This document shows, in pieces, positions 26,364 through 35,494 of a DNA stretch of 64,000 bases. The stretch covers positions 282,151 to 346,150 of the forward strand of contig CAVVUB010000009.1 in NCBI GenBank assembly GCA_963751335.1, read 5' to 3'. The notes under the pieces are model-generated. The model did no database searches. It was not told where the DNA came from and saw only the letters and a program-made list of their open reading frames with translations. Within the stretch, counting starts at the first letter, position 1. Each line of letters starts with the position of its first letter. This DNA comes from Bog-473 sp963751335 (GTDB lineage: Bacteria > Actinomycetota > Acidimicrobiia > Acidimicrobiales > RAAP-2). A program made the translations under genes and the position numbers.

Positions 26364-27566
26364 GTGCCCGACATCGGCTGGTACTGCGCCGTCTTGGCCA
26401 TCGCCGCGGTGGTGACCGCAGCCTGCACGGTTCCTGCCAAGCGATTCGCGTTGAAGGTGGGCTATGTGGCGCACCCGAGCGACCGCAGCGTGCACAAGAA
26501 GCCGATCCCCTATGGCGGTGGTGCCGCCATGTTCCTCGGATTCCTGGTCGCCGTCCTGGCGGCGGCCGCGCTGCCGCCGTTTCGCCAGAGCCACATGTTC
26601 CAGGACTCGCCGGAGATGCTGGGCGTGGTGTTGGCCGCGGGCGCCATGTTCGCGGTGGGCCTGATCGACGACGTGCGCGACATGTCGGCGCCCGCCAAGA
26701 TGGCCGGCCAGGTCCTGGCGGCCAGCATCCTGTACTTCGCCGGCGTGACCATGTACCAGCTCAAGATCCCCCTGGCCGGCTTCTTCGTGCTGACGCCGGG
26801 AATCGTCCCGCTCATCACGGCGGTCTGGGTCATCTGCATGACCAACGCGGTGAACCTGATCGACGGCCTCGATGGGCTCGCCGCCGGGGTGGTCGCCATC
26901 GCCGGCGGCACCCTGGCCGTCTACGGGCTGCGCCTGATGGAGACCGGCCTTCTGCCGAGCGACAACATCGGCCCGCTGGTGGCGACCATCGCCTGCGGGA
27001 TCTGTCTCGGCTTCCTGCCCTTCAACTTCAACCCGGCCCGTATCTTCATGGGCGATGCGGGCGCCCTCTTCCTGGGCCTCCTCATGGCGGCCTCGACCAT
27101 GGTCATCAGCGGGCGGGTCCCCCCCGACGTGCCGATCTCGGGCGTGACCTACTTCTTCTTCGCGCCGTTGTTCATCCCGCTCTTCATCTTGGGCGTGCCC
27201 CTGGTCGACATGGCCTTCGCCTTCATCCGCCGCACGGCGCAGGGAAAGGGTTTCGACACCCCGGACAAGGAGCACATCCACCACCGCCTGCTCCGCCTCG
27301 GGCACGGGCCCCGGCGCAGCGTCATCATCCTCTGGGCCTGGACCGCGGTGCTCTCGGGCTTCCTCCTCGTCCCCCTCTTCGTCCAAGGAGTCAACGCCAT
27401 CATTCCGTTGGGGGCGGCCGCCCTCGGGGTGGCCCTCTACACGTTCTTCCATCCCGGTTTGCGCCGGGGGAACGGAGAGGACGATGACGAGGCCTCCGAC
27501 CAGGGAATTCCTGCGTCCTTGGACGGAGCTGAGCGGGAAAACGAGGTCGTCAGGTTTCCTTCGTGA
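26364..27566 (+). CDS. Undecaprenyl-phosphate sugar-1-phosphate transferase (WecA/TagO/MraY family)
   Basis: Polytopic membrane enzyme of 400 residues that moves a sugar phosphate, usually GlcNAc-1-P, onto the lipid carrier at the cytoplasmic face to begin envelope polymer synthesis. About ten membrane segments are visible. Family motifs: KPIPYGGGAAMFLG, LIDDVRD, TNAVNLIDGLDGLAAG, FNFNPARIFMGDAGA and EHIHHRLLRLG. The C-terminal tail is acidic. The position before the atp operon is usual in actinobacteria for the wecA homologue. GTG 26364 is four bases after the glyA stop. Confidence 0.92.
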   Translation: MPDIGWYCAVLAIAAVVTAACTVPAKRFALKVGYVAHPSDRSVHKKPIPYGGGAAMFLGFLVAVLAAAALPPFRQSHMFQDSPEMLGVVLAAGAMFAVGLIDDVRDMSAPAKMAGQVLAASILYFAGVTMYQLKIPLAGFFVLTPGIVPLITAVWVICMTNAVNLIDGLDGLAAGVVAIAGGTLAVYGLRLMETGLLPSDNIGPLVATIACGICLGFLPFNFNPARIFMGDAGALFLGLLMAASTMVISGRVPPDVPISGVTYFFFAPLFIPLFILGVPLVDMAFAFIRRTAQGKGFDTPDKEHIHHRLLRLGHGPRRSVIILWAWTAVLSGFLLVPLFVQGVNAIIPLGAAALGVALYTFFHPGLRRGNGEDDDEASDQGIPASLDGAERENEVVRFPS

Positions 27567-27744
27567 CCGTTTGGACGAGATCTGGGCCGGGATGCGATGA
27601 TTATCCCTGTGTACCCCGTCCACCTCGCCTCGTCCCGTGCTGCCACCGCGGCTTCACCGACGCTGGACTTCGGCGCGCCACGCACCGCGTAGGGGGGGAG
27701 CAGTCGCATGCGCAGTTTTCTGAGCGTCGTCGTGCGCGCCCCTG

Positions 27745-27978
27745 GTGAGCCAGTCCGATCCATCACCAGAGTCGAAAGATCCCAAGCCCCTCCCGGGGGC
27801 GTTGGCGTTCTTGAACATGGGCCTGGCCGCCGCCGTCTGTGTCGGTCTGGGTATCCTGGCCGGCGTCCTGGTGGACGGCGCGCTGCACACCGCACCCCTG
27901 TTCCTGCTCATCGGTCTGGCCCTCGGACTGACCGTCGCCGCGTTCAGCGTCATCAAGCAGATCCGCACCTACCTCTAG
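27745..27978 (+). CDS. AtpZ/AtpI-like small membrane protein
   Basis: Protein of 77 residues with two membrane helices (LNMGLAAAVCVGLGILAGVLV and APLFLLIGLALGLTVAAFSV) and a basic C-terminus. Proteins of this size and topology precede ATP synthase operons and help c-ring assembly or Mg2+/Ca2+ entry. GTG 27745 gives a short polar N-terminus. It lies 28 bp before the next ATP-synthase-associated gene. Confidence 0.75.
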   Translation: MSQSDPSPESKDPKPLPGALAFLNMGLAAAVCVGLGILAGVLVDGALHTAPLFLLIGLALGLTVAAFSVIKQIRTYL

Positions 27979-28006
27979 GTCGGCGTCCTGCTGAGGGAGG
28001 TCGGCC

Positions 28007-28426
28007 ATGAACATGCTCGACGGGCTCTCCGACATCGGCGGCAACGCGCTGGCCAAGGTGCTCCGACGCACCGTGATCTCCTCGCTCATCGTGGGCGGGG
28101 CCGGCGTCATCATCGTCCTCTTCCTCGGATCGTTCTGGGCTGCGCTCGGCCTCGTCATCGGCCTCGGCCTGGCGATCCTGAACCTCCGCTTCCTCGATGC
28201 CGGAGTGGCCAAGCTGAAGACCGACGGTGAGGAGAACCACAAGATCCTCCGCCGGGCGATCGGGACCAAGAGCGTCACCCGTCTGGGCATCATCACCCTC
28301 ATCGCGGTGGGCCTGCTGCTCATCGACGGTCCGCTCGGCATCGGAGCCGTGGCCGGACTGGTCATCTTCCAAATCCTGTTCGTGATCAACGTGAGCCGCG
28401 TCCTCGTGACGCAGGGGCTGCAGTGA
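28007..28426 (+). CDS. ATP synthase subunit I-like protein
   Basis: Integral membrane protein of 139 residues with four hydrophobic helices in two pairs (near residues 25-60 and 90-130) and a polar middle (KLKTDGEENHKILRR). This fits the AtpI/UncI assembly-factor group by size, topology and its place directly before atpB. Sequence identity in the group is low, so the assignment rests mainly on context. Its stop overlaps the atpB start (GTGA). Confidence 0.7.
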   Translation: MNMLDGLSDIGGNALAKVLRRTVISSLIVGGAGVIIVLFLGSFWAALGLVIGLGLAILNLRFLDAGVAKLKTDGEENHKILRRAIGTKSVTRLGIITLIAVGLLLIDGPLGIGAVAGLVIFQILFVINVSRVLVTQGLQ

Positions 28427-29154
28427 AAAACCATTTCATCCTGGCCAGCGGCAACATCACCATCGGCGACCACCATGGAGTGGTGCGGGTGGGCGGGCTG
28501 ACCATCTATCTCGACGTCGTGTGGACCACGCTGATCGCAGCAGCGATCGTGTTCGGCCTCGGCCTGCTCATGCGGCGCAAGGTCACGTCAGGCGTACCCG
28601 GCAAGCTGCAGCTCCTCTGGGAGCTCATCGTGGAGCAGGTCTCCGATCTGGCCGCCTCGGCCATCGGTCCCAATGGCGTGCCCTTCGTGGGCCTGGGCGT
28701 GACCGTCGGCCTGTTCATCCTCGTCTGCAACTGGCTGGCCTTCGTCCCGAGCGGCGACCCGGGATTCCTGGCCCCGCCCACCGGGGACGTGAACCTGCCG
28801 CTGGCGCTCGCCCTCATCGTGTTCGTGCTGCAGCACTACAACTCGGTCAAGGCCCGCGGGGTCGGCGGGTACTTCAAGCACTACGCCCAGCCCTATGCCG
28901 CGCTCACCCCGATCAACATCATCGAAGAGATCACCAAGCCGATCACCCTGACCTTCCGACTCTTCGGCAACATCTTCTCCGGCGTGCTGATGATCGCCGT
29001 CATCGTCACCCTGATTCCGCCCTATGCGTCGTGGATCGGCCTCCTGGTCTGGAAGCCCTTCGACGAGCTGTTCATCGGGGCGATCCAAGCGTTCATCTTC
29101 GCCCTGCTCACGATCATGTACATGGGCATGGGCATGTCCAGGGAGACTCACTAG
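28423..29154 (+). CDS. atpB: ATP synthase Fo subunit a
   Basis: Proton channel of the Fo motor, 243 residues, five to six membrane helices. The essential arginine lies in the helix TLTFRLFGNIFSGVLM (about residue 185), followed by IGAIQAFIFALLTIMYMGM. The N-terminal part has GVPGKLQLLWELIVEQV and IGPNGVPFVGLGV. The start is a GTG overlapping the upstream stop. Confidence 0.96.
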   Translation: MKNHFILASGNITIGDHHGVVRVGGLTIYLDVVWTTLIAAAIVFGLGLLMRRKVTSGVPGKLQLLWELIVEQVSDLAASAIGPNGVPFVGLGVTVGLFILVCNWLAFVPSGDPGFLAPPTGDVNLPLALALIVFVLQHYNSVKARGVGGYFKHYAQPYAALTPINIIEEITKPITLTFRLFGNIFSGVLMIAVIVTLIPPYASWIGLLVWKPFDELFIGAIQAFIFALLTIMYMGMGMSRETH

Positions 29155-29195
29155 TCCTCGTCCCGACACGGTCTCGAAAAAGGAGAGAAACAGAA

Positions 29196-29468
29196 ATGGC
29201 AGCAGACAACATTGAAGGTGCAGTTCGAATCGCCGGCGCCCTCGTCGGCGGCGGACTGGCCCTGGGCGGTGGCGCCATCGGCGCAGCCGTCGGTGACGGC
29301 CTGGCCGGGTCGCAGACCATCGCGGCCATCGCTCGCCAGCCCGAGATCGAGGCCAAGGCCCGTCAGTACTTCTTCCTGACGGTTGGCCTCGTGGAGGCCA
29401 TGTACTTCATCAACCTGCTCTTCATGGTGGTGTTCGTCTACGTCTTCGCAGCGAAGAGCATCGCGTAG
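29196..29468 (+). CDS. atpE: ATP synthase Fo subunit c
   Basis: Rotor-ring proteolipid of 90 residues, two helices. Helix 1 is glycine-rich (GALVGGGLALGGGAIGAAVG), the loop is ARQPEIE, and helix 2 carries the proton-binding glutamate in GLVEAMYF (about residue 67). ATG 29196 has a strong AAAGGAGAG site, in keeping with the high copy number of this subunit; upstream in-frame starts are not needed. Confidence 0.97.
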   Translation: MAADNIEGAVRIAGALVGGGLALGGGAIGAAVGDGLAGSQTIAAIARQPEIEAKARQYFFLTVGLVEAMYFINLLFMVVFVYVFAAKSIA

Positions 29469-29528
29469 TCCGGAGCTGGCCCCAGTGACCCGTCGACGCC
29501 CGGACCGAACCCGGAGACCGAGAGCAAC

Positions 29529-30080
29529 ATGACCACAGCAAGCATTTTCCTTCTGCCGAACGGGACGTTCTTCATCGAGCTGATCGTCTCCATTGTGCTG
29601 ATCCTCGCCATCTACAGATGGGTGCTGCCACCCATCAACAAGGCGTTGGAGGATCGCCAGGAGAAGATCCGCACCTCACTGGAGGCGGCGGACCAGGCTC
29701 GTTCGGACGCCGAAGCGGCCGACGACGAGCGACGCACAGTGCTCGAGCAGGCGCGCCAGCAAGCCCGCGAGATCGTGGCCACCGCGAACCGTACGGCTGA
29801 GCAGGTCCGCACGGATGCTCAGGCGCGGGGTCAGAGCGAGTACGAGCGCGTCGTGGGCAACGCCGACGTCGAGATCGCGCTGGCTCGCCAGCGGGCGGTC
29901 GAGGAGGCGGCCTCGCGGATGGGCGAGATCGTCATGGAGGTCGTCGAGCGGGTCATCGGCCGTGAGGTCGACGCCGAGGCGCACCGGGACCTCATCGACG
30001 AGGCGGTCGCCGCGCTACGGGCCGACACCACGGGTGGCGCCGCGGCGGGGGCTGGGGCGGGTGCGGGGGCGCGCCAGTGA
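29529..30080 (+). CDS. atpF: ATP synthase Fo subunit b
   Basis: Peripheral-stalk subunit of 183 residues. One N-terminal membrane helix (FIELIVSIVLILAIYRWVLP) is followed by a long charged coiled coil (KALEDRQEKIRTSLEAADQA onward) and an Ala/Gly-rich end. It is a separate gene and not fused to delta as in mycobacteria. Its stop overlaps the atpH GTG. Confidence 0.96.
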   Translation: MTTASIFLLPNGTFFIELIVSIVLILAIYRWVLPPINKALEDRQEKIRTSLEAADQARSDAEAADDERRTVLEQARQQAREIVATANRTAEQVRTDAQARGQSEYERVVGNADVEIALARQRAVEEAASRMGEIVMEVVERVIGREVDAEAHRDLIDEAVAALRADTTGGAAAGAGAGAGARQ

Positions 30081-31012
30081 ACCCCACGCTTCAGGGCTAT
30101 ACGGCGGCCGTCACCGAGGTGGCCGGCTCGGCCGCGCTGGGTCCCACCGCGGTCGACCTCGAAGCGATCGAACAGCTCGTCATGTCCAACACCCAATTGC
30201 GGGCGGCGCTGAGCGACACCGCCGTCCCAGGACCGGCACGCCGGGCCGTGATGCTGGACCTGCTCGAGGGCAAGGTGGTGCCCGAGGCGCGCCGTCTGGC
30301 CGCCTTCGCGTCCGGTGCGGTGCCGGCCCAGGAAACGGCGTCGGCCCTGGACTGGCTCGCCATCCGGGTGCGCCACCTCTCCGAGGGGCTGGATGAGGAG
30401 CCGCCGCTCAGCCTGCTGGCGGCACGCACGCGCGTGGCGGGTTTCGCCACGGCGCTCTACGAGGACATGTCCACCGGACAGCTCGATTCGCTCGAGGACG
30501 ACCTCTTCCGGTTCGCCCGGGTGGTCGACGCCACCCCGGCCCTGCGCGGGGCCTTCACCGACCGGGACTTGGCGGTCGAGGCACGGGTGGGCGTGGTGAC
30601 CCAACTCCTCTCCGGCAAGGTCGCGGACACGACGCTGGCGCTGGTTCGCTACACCGTCGTGGGCGGCCGGGCCCGCGACTTCGTGGGCACGCTCGACCAC
30701 CTCGTCGACCAGACCGCGCAGGCCCGGGGTTGGCGCATTGCCCGAGTGCGGGCGGCTGCCCCGATCGACGACGCCCAGCGCACCGAGCTGACCGACTCCC
30801 TGGGCGCGCTGGCCGGGGTGCCGGTGGAGTTGCAGGTGGAGGTGGACGAGTCGCTGCTCAGCGGTGCACTCATCCGCATCGGAGACCTTCAGGTTGATGC
30901 CACGGCCCGAGGCCGGCTCGACGCCCTGCGTGAGCACTTCGCCCCGACCGGCTGGGAGCCGTCCGGTTTCGGCCGTCGCGGCCAGAGTTCGAGAGAAGAA
31001 GGAGCAAACTGA
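30077..31012 (+). CDS. atpH: ATP synthase F1 subunit delta, extended form
   Basis: Links the peripheral stalk to the F1 head. At 311 residues it is well above the usual 180. The C-terminal half (from about 110) holds the normal delta fold with LLSGKVADTTLALVRYTVVGGRA and the end SGALIRIGDLQVDATARGRLDALREHF. The N-terminal 110 residues look like an added helical copy (AIEQLVMSNTQLRAALSD, then ARRAVMLDLLEGK). Long delta subunits are known in actinobacteria. It overlaps atpA by one base. Confidence 0.93.
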   Translation: MNPTLQGYTAAVTEVAGSAALGPTAVDLEAIEQLVMSNTQLRAALSDTAVPGPARRAVMLDLLEGKVVPEARRLAAFASGAVPAQETASALDWLAIRVRHLSEGLDEEPPLSLLAARTRVAGFATALYEDMSTGQLDSLEDDLFRFARVVDATPALRGAFTDRDLAVEARVGVVTQLLSGKVADTTLALVRYTVVGGRARDFVGTLDHLVDQTAQARGWRIARVRAAAPIDDAQRTELTDSLGALAGVPVELQVEVDESLLSGALIRIGDLQVDATARGRLDALREHFAPTGWEPSGFGRRGQSSREEGAN

Positions 31013-32535
31013 TGGCAGAGCTGACCATCGACGCCAGCGAGATCACCAAGGCGCTCGAGCGCAACGTCGAGGAGTACACCCCGGCCGTCGGGACCGAGCA
31101 GATCGGCCGCATCGTCGAGGTCGGTGATGGAATCGCCCGCGTGTCGGGCCTCCCTGGCGCCGCGGTCAACGAGCTGCTCGAGTTCGAGGACGGAACGCTC
31201 GGCCTGGCCCTGAACCTGGACGAGGACACCATCGGCGCCGTGGTGCTGGGCGAGGTGGACAGCATCGAGGAAGAGCAGACGGTCAAGGCGACCGGCCGGA
31301 TCCAGACCGTGCCCGTGGGCGACGCCCTCCTCGGTCGCGTGGTCAACGCGCTGGGCGAGCCGATCGACGGCAAAGGTCCGATCAACTCCACCGAGACCCG
31401 GCGTATGGAAGTGCAGGCGCCCGGCATCGTCGGTCGCCAACCCGTGGCTGAGCCCCTGCAGACCGGCATCAAGGCCATCGACGCCATGACCCCCATCGGC
31501 CGGGGCCAGCGCGAGCTGATCATCGGTGACCGCAAGACGGGCAAAACGACCGTGGCCGTCGACACCATCATCAACCAGGCCGGCCAGGGCGTGAAGTGCA
31601 TCTACGTGGCCATCGGCCAGAAGAACTCGTCGGTGGCCCAGACCGTCGCCACCCTCGAGAACCACAACGCGCTCGAGTACACCGTGGTCGTGGTGGCCTC
31701 GGCCGGCGACCCGGCCCCGTACAAGTACCTGGCTCCGTACGCCGGCTGCGCCATGGGCCAGCACTGGATGGAGAACGGCGAGCACGCGTTGATCATCTAC
31801 GACGACCTCTCCAAGCAGGCCGAGGCCTACCGATCGGTCTCGTTGTTGCTGCGTCGGCCACCGGGGCGCGAGGCCTATCCGGGTGACGTCTTCTACCTGC
31901 ACTCTCGTCTGCTCGAGCGGGCGGCCAAGCTGTCCGACGCCTTGGGCGGCGGCTCGCTGACCGCGCTGCCGGTGATCGAGACGAAGGCGGGCGACATCTC
32001 GGCCTACATCCCGACCAACGTCATCTCCATCACCGACGGTCAGGTCTTCTTGGAGACCGACCTGTTCAACTCCGGTATCCGCCCGGCCATCAACGTCGGG
32101 AACTCGGTGAGCCGAGTGGGGAGCGCGGCGCAGGTCAAGGCCATGAAGACGGTGTCGGGCACGCTCAAGCTCGACCTGGCCCAGTTCCGCGAGCTCGAGG
32201 CCTTCGCCACCTTCGGCTCCGAGCTGGACAGGGTGTCCCAGGCCCAGCTCGACCGGGGCTACCGCTTGACCGAATTGCTCAAGCAGTCGCAGAACGCGCC
32301 CGTACCCGTCGAGGAGCAGGTGCTGGTGATCTACGCCGGCACCAAGGGCTGGGCCGACTCGGTGCCGGTGAGCGAAGTCCGCCGCTTCTCCGTGGAGGTG
32401 GTGGAGTACTTCAGGGCCAATCACCCGGCCGTGCTCGAGGCCGTGCGTACCACCGGGAACCTGCCCGACGGCGACGAGATCGACAAGGGGCTCACCACGT
32501 TCCTCGAAGGTTTCGACACGGGGAAGGTCGACTGA
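31012..32535 (+). CDS. atpA: ATP synthase F1 subunit alpha
   Basis: Regulatory nucleotide-binding subunit of the F1 hexamer, 507 residues. The P-loop is GDRKTGKTTVAVDT (about 172-185). Also present are VVNALGEPIDGKGP, the family signature PAINVGNSVSRVGSAAQ with its arginine finger, and the C-terminal DELTA-like helix bundle. A clear AGAAGGAG site precedes the ATG. Confidence 0.98.
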   Translation: MAELTIDASEITKALERNVEEYTPAVGTEQIGRIVEVGDGIARVSGLPGAAVNELLEFEDGTLGLALNLDEDTIGAVVLGEVDSIEEEQTVKATGRIQTVPVGDALLGRVVNALGEPIDGKGPINSTETRRMEVQAPGIVGRQPVAEPLQTGIKAIDAMTPIGRGQRELIIGDRKTGKTTVAVDTIINQAGQGVKCIYVAIGQKNSSVAQTVATLENHNALEYTVVVVASAGDPAPYKYLAPYAGCAMGQHWMENGEHALIIYDDLSKQAEAYRSVSLLLRRPPGREAYPGDVFYLHSRLLERAAKLSDALGGGSLTALPVIETKAGDISAYIPTNVISITDGQVFLETDLFNSGIRPAINVGNSVSRVGSAAQVKAMKTVSGTLKLDLAQFRELEAFATFGSELDRVSQAQLDRGYRLTELLKQSQNAPVPVEEQVLVIYAGTKGWADSVPVSEVRRFSVEVVEYFRANHPAVLEAVRTTGNLPDGDEIDKGLTTFLEGFDTGKVD

Positions 32536-32538
32536 TCC

Positions 32539-33444
32539 ATGGCCGGAGGCCAAGAGCGCATTCTGCGACGCCGCATCCGCAGCGTGCAGTCCACGCGGAA
32601 GATCACCAAGGCGATGGAACTCATCGCGGCCTCGCGGATCGTGCGCGCCCAGAACCGCATTGCGGGCAACCGGCCCTATCGCGAGGGCATGGAGCGCGTC
32701 CTGCGCCTGACCGCAGCGGCCGACCCGCGGGCGGCCGCCAAGTTGCTCGGCACCCCCGAGTCGCCGCGCCACGTCGGGATCCTGGCCATCGTCGGTGACC
32801 GCGGCCTGGCGGGTTCGTACAACTCGGGCGTGTTGCGGGCCACGGAGCGTCGGGTCGCCGAACTGCGGTCGAACGGGGCCGAGGTCACGGTGTGGAGCGT
32901 GGGCAAGAAGGCCCCGTCGTACTTCCGCTACCGGGGCATCGAGATGGCTCAATCCTTCGTGGGCTTTGCCGACCGTCCCGAATTCTCCGACGCCCGTCAG
33001 ATCGCGGCGGTGGCGGCGGCGCCCTTCATCGCCGGCGAGATCGACCTGGTCGAGATGGTGTCCACCCGCTTCATCTCGGCCGGCACTCAGCGGGTCGAGC
33101 GCCTGCAGATGCTGCCGCTGCCGGTGCCCGAGGCGGACGAGATCCTCGAGGTGGACCTCGACCACCTCGAGGGGTACACCGAGTTCGAGCCTGAGCCCGA
33201 GAAGTTGCTGATCGAGCTGGCGCCACGGGCGCTCGAGTCCGAGATCTTCGCCGCCCTGCTCGAGGGGACGGCCTCGTTCTTCACGGCGCAGCAGCGGGCC
33301 ATGGCGGCGGCCACCGAGAACGCGGACGAACTGGTCCGTACCCTGACCCGCGTCATGAACCGCGCCCGTCAGGACGCCATCACCACCGAGATCATGGAGA
33401 TCGTCGGCGGGGCCGAAGCGCTCCGCCAATCGAAGGGAGCTTGA
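32539..33444 (+). CDS. atpG: ATP synthase F1 subunit gamma
   Basis: Central rotor shaft, 301 residues. The N-terminal coiled coil begins RRRIRSVQSTRKITKAMELIAAS, followed by the Rossmann-like middle with GDRGLAGSYNSGVLR, and the C-terminal coiled coil ends with ATENADELVRTLTRVMNRARQ and ITTEIMEIVGGAEAL. Full length with no breaks. Confidence 0.97.
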   Translation: MAGGQERILRRRIRSVQSTRKITKAMELIAASRIVRAQNRIAGNRPYREGMERVLRLTAAADPRAAAKLLGTPESPRHVGILAIVGDRGLAGSYNSGVLRATERRVAELRSNGAEVTVWSVGKKAPSYFRYRGIEMAQSFVGFADRPEFSDARQIAAVAAAPFIAGEIDLVEMVSTRFISAGTQRVERLQMLPLPVPEADEILEVDLDHLEGYTEFEPEPEKLLIELAPRALESEIFAALLEGTASFFTAQQRAMAAATENADELVRTLTRVMNRARQDAITTEIMEIVGGAEALRQSKGA

Positions 33445-33449
33445 CCCAG

Positions 33450-34904
33450 ATGACCACCACCGCACCCAGCGCCACAGCGGCGGACCACGCGAGAGAAGAA
33501 GGCCGGGTCGTCGCCATTGCCGGCCCCGTCATCGACGTCGAGTTCCCGCCGCACGCCCTGCCCGAGATCAACTTCGCCGTCGAGTTCGACATCGAGCTCG
33601 ACGGCCAGACCAAAACCGTCGGGGCCGAGGTGGCCCAACAGATCGGCGAAGGCCGTGTCCGTTGCATCTGCATGCAACAGACCGACGGCCTGGTGCGCGG
33701 CGCCCCGGTGCGCAACCTGGGTCACGGGATCCAGGTGCCGGTGGGCAACGCGGTGCTCGGCCACGTGTTCAACGTGCTGGGCGAGCCGCTCGACACCGAC
33801 GCCATCGGCAAGCCGGACGACTACTGGGAGATCCACCGCAGCGCGCCGGCCTTCGACCAGCTCGAGCCCCGGGCCCTGATGTTCGAGACCGGAATCAAGG
33901 TCATCGACCTGCTCGAGCCCTACGTGCAGGGTGGGAAGATCGGCCTGTTCGGTGGGGCCGGCGTGGGCAAGACGGTGATCATCCAAGAGATGATCCACCG
34001 GGTGGCCCAGGAGCACGGTGGTGTCTCGGTGTTCGCCGGCGTGGGCGAGCGCACCCGTGAGGGCACCGACATGTGGCTCGAGATGCAGGAGTCCGGTGTC
34101 ATCGACAAGGCCGCCCTGGTCTACGGGCAGATGGACGAGCCGCCCGGTGTGCGCCTGCGCGTCGCCCTCGCCGCGCTGACCATGGCCGAGTACTTCCGGG
34201 ACGTCCAGAACCAGGACGTGCTCCTCTTCGTCGACAACATCTTCCGATTCGTGCAGGCGGGCTCGGAGGTGTCGACGCTGCTCGGCCGCATGCCGTCGGC
34301 CGTGGGCTACCAGCCCACCCTGGCCGACGAGATGGGCGAGCTCCAGGAGCGCATCACCTCGACCAAGGGGAAGTCGATCACCTCCCTCCAGGCCGTGTAC
34401 GTCCCGGCGGACGACTACACGGACCCGGCGCCGTTCACCACCTTCACCCACCTCGACGCCACCACCGAGCTGTCACGGCAGATCGCGGCGCTCGGCATCT
34501 ACCCGGCGGTGGACCCGCTCGCCTCGACCTCGAACATCCTGGCCCCCGAGATCGTGGGCGATCGCCACTACGCCGTCGCCCGTCGCGTCCAGGAGATCCT
34601 GCAGCGCTACAAGGAGCTCCAGGACATCATCGCCATCCTCGGGATGGACGAGCTCTCCGAGGAGGACCGGGTGACCGTGGCCCGGGCCCGCAAGGTGCAG
34701 CGCTTCCTCTCTCAGCCCTTCTTCGTCGCCGAGGTGTTCACCGGCGTCAAGGGCATCAACGTGCCCATCGACGAGACGGTCGAATCCTTCGAGGCGCTGG
34801 CCAACGGCGACCTGGACAACGTCCCCGAGCAGGCGTTCCTCAACGTCGGCGGGGTCGAGTCGGTGCTCGAGAAGGCACGCACGCTCGAGGCCGAGGCGGG
34901 CTAG
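33450..34904 (+). CDS. atpD: ATP synthase F1 subunit beta
   Basis: Catalytic subunit of F1, 484 residues from ATG 33450; a TTG at 33441 overlaps the atpG stop but ATG is more likely. P-loop GGAGVGKTVIIQEMI (about 167), catalytic GERTREGTDMWLEM, and GRMPSAVGYQPTLADEMG. The N-terminal tail (TTTAPSATAADHARE) is short and variable. The gene overlaps atpC by one base. Confidence 0.98.
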   Translation: MTTTAPSATAADHAREEGRVVAIAGPVIDVEFPPHALPEINFAVEFDIELDGQTKTVGAEVAQQIGEGRVRCICMQQTDGLVRGAPVRNLGHGIQVPVGNAVLGHVFNVLGEPLDTDAIGKPDDYWEIHRSAPAFDQLEPRALMFETGIKVIDLLEPYVQGGKIGLFGGAGVGKTVIIQEMIHRVAQEHGGVSVFAGVGERTREGTDMWLEMQESGVIDKAALVYGQMDEPPGVRLRVALAALTMAEYFRDVQNQDVLLFVDNIFRFVQAGSEVSTLLGRMPSAVGYQPTLADEMGELQERITSTKGKSITSLQAVYVPADDYTDPAPFTTFTHLDATTELSRQIAALGIYPAVDPLASTSNILAPEIVGDRHYAVARRVQEILQRYKELQDIIAILGMDELSEEDRVTVARARKVQRFLSQPFFVAEVFTGVKGINVPIDETVESFEALANGDLDNVPEQAFLNVGGVESVLEKARTLEAEAG

Positions 34905-35410
34905 TGGCGGACGACGGCGTCTTCGGACTCGAGGTGGTGACGCCCGAACAGTCCCTGTTCGCGGGTGGCGCCAGGTCGGTCGTGCTCGCCACCTCCGAGG
35001 GTGACCTGACGGTGCTCGACGGGCACACGCCCCTTATCGGCGACGTGGTCCCCTGCGAGGTCAAGGTGGAGGACGGCGAGGGCCACCTGGCGCGACTCGC
35101 CGTGCACGGCGGGTTCCTGCAGGTGGACACCAGCCCGGGGGCGGCCGAAGGGCTGGCCGAGGGTGACGGACCGCTGCCCGGTCTCTCCACTCGTCTGACG
35201 GTGCTGGCCGGCATCGCCGAACTGGCTGACGAGATCGACGTGCCCCGGGCCGAGGCGGCGCGCGACGCCGCCACCCAGCGGGTGGCTGACCTCAGCGCCG
35301 GGCGGGCCCAGGCGGGCGAGGAGCTCGACGAGGAGTTGGCGCTGGCGGAGGCGCAGAGTGCCCTGACCCGGGCCGAGCTGCGCCTGGCGGTGGCCGCGGG
35401 AACGGCCTGA
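34904..35410 (+). CDS. atpC: ATP synthase F1 subunit epsilon
   Basis: Rotor subunit that can inhibit ATP hydrolysis, 168 residues from GTG 34904. The N-terminal beta-sandwich shows VVTPEQSLFAGGARSVVL, GDLTVLDGHTPLIGD and LAVHGGFLQVD. There is an insertion before the C-terminal helices (AEGLAEGDGPLPGLSTRLTV) compared with the usual 130 residues. It is the last gene of the operon and is followed by a strong hairpin. Confidence 0.93.
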   Translation: MADDGVFGLEVVTPEQSLFAGGARSVVLATSEGDLTVLDGHTPLIGDVVPCEVKVEDGEGHLARLAVHGGFLQVDTSPGAAEGLAEGDGPLPGLSTRLTVLAGIAELADEIDVPRAEAARDAATQRVADLSAGRAQAGEELDEELALAEAQSALTRAELRLAVAAGTA

Positions 35411-35414
35411 GGCA

Positions 35415-35450
35415 GGACCCGGGCGGCAGCCGGGCCTCGAGGCCCGGTCC
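35415..35450. terminator. Bidirectional hairpin between atpC and glpX
   Basis: A perfect 18-bp palindrome CCGGGCCTCGAGGCCCGG at 35430-35447, with outer bases GGACC (35415) and GGTCC (35446) able to extend the structure. It lies between the convergent atpC and glpX genes and has no U-run. Confidence 0.6.
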
Positions 35451-35494
35451 CAGGAGCAGAGATCGGGTGAGTCGAACCGACTCAGGCGGATCGG

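Noticed and set aside
24738..27623. 961-codon open frame on the minus strand
   Set aside because: It lies opposite rpiB, glyA and the wecA-like gene, all with strong family motifs. Its composition (His, Gly, Arg, Asp-rich) is typical of antisense frames in high-GC DNA.
30889..33465. 858-codon minus-strand frame across the ATP synthase genes
   Set aside because: Antisense of atpH, atpA and atpG. No domain is recognisable and the plus-strand genes are certain.
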